A DNA stretch of 34,985 nt from Porogramme epimiltina. Its lineage: Eukaryota > Basidiomycota > Agaricomycetes > Polyporales > Polyporaceae. The notes under the pieces were generated by a model. It ran no database searches and was not told the DNA's origin. It was given only the letters and a program-made list of their open reading frames with translations. How positions within the stretch are numbered: the stretch's first letter is position 1; every line of letters begins with the position of its first letter. Of this stretch, positions 30,346 to 34,985 are shown one piece after another. The position numbers and the translations under genes were made by a program. The stretch lies in contig FTLJ01000240.1 in assembly GCA_900155495.1 (NCBI GenBank), positions 1 to 34,985 on the forward strand. Direction: 5' to 3'.

Positions 30346-32141
30346 GAGGGGAAAGTTGTAGACATGTTCGAGAAGTGCTTCTCTTCTGAATCCTGTCACG
30401 ATGTGGGCTTCTGGGCGGCTCGTAATGATGAACTTGAGAGGACCGAGGCTATTGACATGGAGAGAGAGCGCGTTTATAATGGTCGACACAGGCTGATCGT
30501 CCTTGCATTCATCGAGGGCGTCAATGACGATCACGTTTGGTCGTGGTATCTTTCCACTCGTTGTAGAGGAGCAGGAGCGGAGCGGCTCTACGATGAGCTT
30601 CTCGAGCTGACGTGACGGAAGGGAGTTCTGGATATCTGGATTGGCCTTCACAGCTTCCTGAACCGCCGTCTTGAACGCGGGTGGCGTTCCAGGGTTAAGC
30701 GCGAGTTGGAGGGCGATGGTGGGGAAGATGAGCTGGATGTTGTTGCGGTCGCCAAATCTGGAACAGAAGAAGCTAGCCCCGAGGAGGCCTGCACGGTCGC
30801 ACCGCTCCGCGATTGTTTGCGCGAGTGTTGATTTGCCCGTACCCGCCTGCCCGTTGAGCCACAAGATGCAAAGCTCCTGCAAGATCTCGAACATAGGCGA
30901 AGACTTTTCGGCGGCGGTGAGGTATTTCTCAGAGATAGCCCACTTGTACACCGCAGCCAGAACCTCGGTGCATGTCGCTCCTAAGCATCCCTCGCGGCCT
31001 ACGTTCGCATCAAATCCAGCGCTAGACGCATATCGGAGTCCTTGGATTTCTGGTAAGTGACGTTGATGTTCAGCACATGAGAATACGAAAAGGCGGATGA
31101 CCGATAAGCGCACCGGAACTAGTCAATGTCTGTCGAAGAGCCTCGCCTTCCTGATGAATGGTGTCGTTGATTCCCTCGAGTTTGTCATTTACTTGTCCAA
31201 GCTCGCCGATGACAGAAGTGTGCATATCCTATCACGATCGCATGACGGTCAATGTATGTTGTTTACGTGCCATTCACAACTCACATCGAGCGCAATATAC
31301 ACCAGTAGTCTCATAGAGATCTATACCGTTTTTAGTGTGATGTTCTTGAACAGATTACGTGTTTACCAACACATACCGTAAAACTGTCCAGATACCATGA
31401 GAGACTCTTCACGTAGCCATCTAGTTCCTCTGTTATCTTGTCCGCACGCAGTGTTTGAGATACCCCGGTCAAGACCTTCTTTGTCTTCGTGCGCTTCTTT
31501 GACCCATGATCTCCTTTCAGTCTTTCCACCGCAGTAGTGACACTTTGCACGTTCCTATAACCACATTTACATGTCAGTGTGAATACACCGTTGTGAGATT
31601 TTAAAACGGATACGGGAGCGCACCCGTGGAAGATGGCCAATTGCTCCGCCAGCTTTGGCGGACAAGGTTTGTCTTTCGCAAGAACCAAGTTGAATATGGT
31701 GTTCATAGATTCGATACGTTTCTGCAGCATGACCATGGATTCCCAATTGGAAGCATATTTCTGTAACACCCGCATAATGCGTGTATGTAATGCAGAACCG
31801 ATCAGACGTCGTACAGATGGCCACAAATCGGCCTTTGCTCTCAAAGGACATACATCGTAAGCCTCCACGACAGTTTTAAGTGCCTTGACTACACCAGGAA
31901 GGAACGGAACCCCATCGGATAGCGACTCGGTCATGTCGAGGGCGAGGCGCACAGCACCCGCGACCGTATCTCCTGTGGTCGAGCGGTGATGCTGAGTTTG
32001 CTGTGAAATGTGGGCTGTTACGCTGGTAAAGGACGACACCGATGCAGATCGACATACTTGATCCTGGGATTGTGGCTCCGGGGTCGGCGAGTGACCTCTC
32101 AATTTGTCCCATTTCGCGTGGAGCTTCTTCCGCAACGGCAT
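30344..32141 (-). pseudogene. NACHT-WD40 NLR-like gene, 5' part with NACHT domain
   Basis: Three exons: 32141-31377, 31228-31114 and 31049-30344. The start ATG at 32141 opens MPLRKKLHAKWDKLRG, which resembles other mushroom NLR starts; an in-frame ATG lies 81 bases further upstream. Exon 1 encodes an alpha-helical N-terminal region (residues 1-255) and exon 2 a short coiled coil (VNDKLEGINDTIHQEGEALR). Exon 3 holds NACHT: Walker A GQAGTGKST (about residues 360-368), SFFCSRF, Walker B VIVIDALDE, and FIITSRPEAHI. NACHT is an ATP-driven oligomerisation switch. The reading frame runs cleanly into YNFPLS and there meets the transposon, which adds about 17 foreign residues before a stop at 30292. 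A truncated N-terminal-plus-NACHT protein without WD40 sensors could therefore still be made. Confidence 0.86.
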
Positions 32142-33064
32142 GTTGTATCGGGGCCCCAGAACAATGAAGAAAAGGTCGGAATGATGGTTGGTGTTTAGGA
32201 GAAGGATTGAACGCACTGGCACGTCGAGGGGGGACCGCCTGTGTACGCGGTTCGAAACACGTGGTGGCTATCGCCACGATCTTTATGGGATTTCTGGCAG
32301 ACGTGAGAATGCTGGCGCTTGTAGAAAGCCCTGGAACCGGGGCAGGCGCGTAGGCGGCATTTGAAGCATCGCGGACATGATTTCTATTGACAGCACGTGG
32401 CCTAGAGCTGAAAAGAATCAAATGGGCGCGCAGCGAATAATACATTTCCTGAGTTCACCATTATGGAGGGTAGTGAATACACAACTATAATCTTGCACAG
32501 AACTGCATACGATTTGCAGCACTGAAATAGAGCACATAGTCCTGTGTGCAGCATTACGAGTCAGTCGAAGGTTGAATAGAGGAAATGTGCAGCACTCGCC
32601 TGGCGTTATGGAGCTCTGGCGTGCTTCCTCAACACCCCGGTTACGTCCTCCCTTCGATCTCCTCTAACTTTTATCCTCAACGAGTCGACTCATCGCGTTG
32701 CGCCCTCTCAATCGCACACACGGTCACAGTAACAGAGCCTATGAATACAGCGTCAGCGAATATCGCGCGTGACATCAGATAAATCCACGGAACCTTCGAT
32801 AATTTGTGGCGAAGGAAAGACGCCACGAGTATTAGGGCCCAGGCCTAGGCTCTAGTCCAGGGAGAGAGCTTCCGGCTAGAAATGGATAGCGTGAGCGCTG
32901 CGGTCGAGTGGCGCACTAGCAGGGCCTTGTGGAGCTGAGAGGTCGCGTTACTCTGGGATGGTATAGGTTTTGGTGCTACTAGATTAGCGCTTAAATATGA
33001 GATCGAGGATTCAGCGTACGCACGCTGTCGGCGCCGACTTGAAGAACGCGCCCGCAAGCCTCAA
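32142..33064. other. Upstream region of the NLR gene
   Basis: Presumed promoter and 5' leader of the minus-strand NLR gene. A minus-strand frame at 32445-32260 is open but overlaps the start region in another phase and has no recognised similarity. No other gene is supported. Confidence 0.35.
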
Positions 33065-33304
33065 TTAATTTCCAAGTGCACGCGGTCGCCCTGCGGCACG
33101 CGTCAGCATCCCATCAATGTTTTGATCTAGGTATTCAAGAGTCAAGACGGCGACAGAGCTACATACATTGTTGGAAGACCTGGCTGGCTCTAACGAGGAG
33201 TCGCTGGTTTGAAGTTCCAAGCGAAGTTGGCTGAGAGTTCGAGTTCGGACATGCATGCGAACAAAAACATCAACTTTATCACGTGCTTGGGCTTGTGACG
33301 TCAT
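33065..33304 (-). CDS. Possible small helical protein, exon(s) only
   Basis: From the ATG at 33304 a helical, charged sequence is read (DKVDVFVRMHVRTRTLSQLR, LELQTSDSSLEPARSSNN), followed by a GTATGT donor at about 33166. A second open stretch (33057-32845) may contain the next exon, but no single join could be proven. The first exon looks like the start of a coiled-coil protein. The ATG overlaps a CRE-like palindrome TGACGTCA (33296-33303). I assign no function. Confidence 0.3.
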   Translation of the reverse strand: MTSQAQARDKVDVFVRMHVRTRTLSQLRLELQTSDSSLEPARSSNNVCSSVAVLTLEYLDQNIDGMLTRAAGRPRALGN

Positions 33305-33668
33305 TTCTCATGACGAAGCCCTAATTGTCATCACTGCACATCCGGCAGGGCACCTTCAAATTCGCTAAAATTCGCTATATGTAGGGCCGTTCAACTGGCT
33401 AGCGTAGATTTATCAAAGATAGGGAGGTCCCAGGCATCCTAGGTTGTGAGCGACACAGAGCGTGCCCCTTATGCGTAATAAATAGGTTGTTAAAATGACA
33501 TTCAAGACATTACGAACGTCTACGAAGCATCAGATGCCAGTGGGTTTGAGTATGTCCATCCCCTCCAGTAACAATCGTGTATAACGCTCGGGCCAATGTC
33601 GCTAACGTTATTATCAATCGTAGAGCACCAAAAACACAAGCTCGAGTGACTCCCGCAGGGGCGCACTC
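33305..33668. other. No gene seen
   Basis: About 360 bases without protein-like frames on either strand, between the small possible gene and the hydroxylase-like pseudogene. Confidence 0.4.
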
Positions 33669-34661
33669 TCAGGCGTCGAAATCGATGTGAGGAGTGAATA
33701 TTGCCGTCACCCGGTCGTCCCTATAAAACAAACCCACAATAATTAGCCCAACAATCCTCACCCAGAACACAAAACCAGACACGTACCACTTGATCAACAC
33801 CTCTGGCACCATCCCCTGCACGTACTTCCACCGGTGGCCGGCGTCGAACCGTACGCTGAGCGAAACTTCGCCCTCCCGGTCCAGATAGCTATGCAGCATC
33901 GTGGTCCCGAGACCGCGCGCGGCGTCGACGCTGTATCCATCGCACAGCACGAGCGGCCAGTTCCGCACCGCGCGCCCGATCGGCCTGACGATCTGGAAGC
34001 GGCGCGCGAGCAGCGCGGGGACGTCCGCGGGGAGGAGGTGGCGCTAGACGCAGGCGGCGGCGGGGTCGGGGGACCTGGTACTGTACATGTACGCACCTCG
34101 TTGTGTACCTGGGGGACGTGCTGGTGCTTCTGCGGGGTGTCATCGAGCTCGCCTGGGCGGCGCCGGCGGGGCGCTGTGGCCGCGGGAGAGAGAACGATGC
34201 AAGAGAGGGGGAAGATGAGGTTAGCGTGTATATAGAAGGAAGAGAGGGAAACAAGGAAGAGGGTAAGGGACGCACAGGGGGAGCACTTACTGTGGTAGAA
34301 GGGCACGACGCGCGACGCACCCGTGAGCTCCTTCACAGGTACGATACGCTGGGGGTAGTACTTCCACTCGCCGCATTGCCGTCAGGGGTGGTGTGCGCCG
34401 CCGCGCGACGAAAGCAATGGGACCCGGTTGCATCGAGCGAGACGTTATTTTCCTTACCCGGAGGTTCTCGATCAGCACGGCGTGCACAACTGTCTCCCAG
34501 AGATGTTGGAGGCGCGAGAGGTCCGCGTGGATCGACATGTAGAGCTTCGCACCTTCCGGGGGTGCAGGGAAGCATAGAACATCGCGGTGTGGCTGTCGAC
34601 AATGGGGGTTGCTATTGCAGAGCTCGAAACTTGCGATACCTGGTGGGGTTTGAGAGGGCAC
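33669..34661 (-). pseudogene. CmcJ/AsaB-like hydroxylase/desaturase pseudogene
   Basis: Segments in family order: FPAPPEGAKLYMSIHADLS, then VLIENLR followed one base out of frame by GKENNVSLDATGS, then YYPQRIVPVKELTGASRVV and PFYH, an intron (GTAAGT...CACAG), RRRPGELDDTPQKHQHVPQV, RHLLPADVPALLARRFQIV, RPIGRAVRNWPLVLCDGYSV, GHRWKYVQGM, and after another intron DDRVTAIFTPHIDFDA with a stop. These match the fungal CmcJ/AsaB family (methyltransferase or hydroxylase/desaturase in annotations, often in secondary-metabolite clusters). At least two frameshifts, a TAG just before RHLLPAD (about 34046) and loss of the NVW usually found in FQIINVWRPI show that it is dead. The C-terminus is also shorter than usual. 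Confidence 0.75.
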
Positions 34662-34985
34662 ACAGGAGAAACAGGCAATGCCACATACTTAGTGACGAGT
34701 AGCCTCCCTATTTACGACTCCGTTTTTTTCTGTTCGCGGCATGAAAAGTGGAGTACACGTAGTGCCTCTCCCGTGTCGAAGGCTGCTGTAAGCATTTATC
34801 AGCTGGTCGCGCAAGAAGTAAGGATGAGCATACGCACACATCCTCGGGTCATCATACGGTACCTGAGTAATATCATGGTCAACTGAGCCTCGTGTACGCC
34901 TTTGTCGCACCGAAGAGTAGACTGGGCGTACATAGCAAGCATTGCATATCCACGCGGATGGCGCGGGGGTGAGGGAAGGTAGAGA
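34662..34985. other. No gene seen at the right edge
   Basis: Open frames here are short and lack recognisable composition; any gene would run off the window. Confidence 0.4.

Noticed and set aside
32139..32222. Upstream ATG of the NLR at 32222
   Set aside because: The extra 27 residues are hydrophobic and unlike NLR N-termini; the ATG at 32141 fits better, although it is not proven.
1..34985. Starship-like captain (tyrosine recombinase, DUF3435)
   Set aside because: No protein segment with the tyrosine recombinase R...H..R..Y pattern was found; the ends are inverted repeats with a 2 bp duplication, unlike Starships.
1..34985. TET/JBP dioxygenase companion gene, as described with some fungal KDZ elements
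   Set aside because: No HxD...H dioxygenase core of that family was recognised in any frame.
1..34985. Retrotransposon sequences
   Set aside because: No reverse transcriptase, integrase or long terminal repeats were seen.

Overview
This looks like genomic DNA of a basidiomycete fungus, most likely an Agaricomycete. Genes carry many short GT-AG introns, some promoters are pyrimidine-rich, and the recognisable proteins are typical of that class: a NACHT-WD40 NLR-like receptor, a Plavaka-type transposase, an F-box protein with the usual mushroom spacing, a DUF6532-like protein and a CmcJ/AsaB-like hydroxylase. All assignments come from reading the sequence by hand; no search was run.

Main observation: positions 3626-30343 read as one 26.7 kb DNA transposon sitting inside a minus-strand NLR gene. 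The 5' part of the NLR (N-terminal helical region and NACHT P-loop NTPase) lies at 32141-30344. The 3' part (post-NACHT region and about 12 WD40 repeats) lies at 3625-290. The inserted block starts CATCAGGAAAATGAC and ends with the inverted counterpart GACATTTTGCTGATG. It is flanked by a CT dinucleotide on both sides, and removing it with one CT copy rejoins the NLR exactly in frame (five exons, 1,618 codons plus stop by my count). Both ends carry dense clusters of CACAAG/CTTGTG and share a second subterminal block. The left end also holds two inverted copies of a short MITE-like element whose terminus matches the right end of the large element.

Inside the element, left to right: a gene-poor left end with MITEs (3.6-4.9 kb); broken Ser/Pro/Tyr-rich coding remnants (5.2-6.2 kb); an apparently intact 8-exon DUF6532-like gene, minus strand (6.9-10.2 kb); a divergent intact 4-exon F-box gene, plus strand (10.5-12.2 kb); a convergent 2-exon gene of a basidiomycete-expanded family without known function, minus strand (12.3-14.6 kb); a stretch with a duplicated minus-strand segment, a tentative many-exon gene and a small Ala-Ala-Arg-Glu repeat gene next to acidic hexanucleotide repeats (15.5-19.5 kb); frameshifted remnants (20.0-21.2 kb); an apparently intact 12-exon Plavaka-type transposase, plus strand (21.4-25.5 kb); a decayed, intron-containing MED14 gene whose middle is replaced by part of another gene family (26.4-29.8 kb); and a gene-free right end (29.9-30.3 kb).

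Outside the element on the right are a small possible gene (about 33.0-33.3 kb) and a frameshifted CmcJ/AsaB-like pseudogene (33.7-34.7 kb). The best reading is a large cargo-carrying transposon, functionally reminiscent of the giant cargo elements of ascomycetes but with a Plavaka-type transposase as the only visible candidate for mobilisation. It has captured host genes and has recently disabled an NLR-type receptor gene. The main alternative is several nested insertions sharing the outermost termini.
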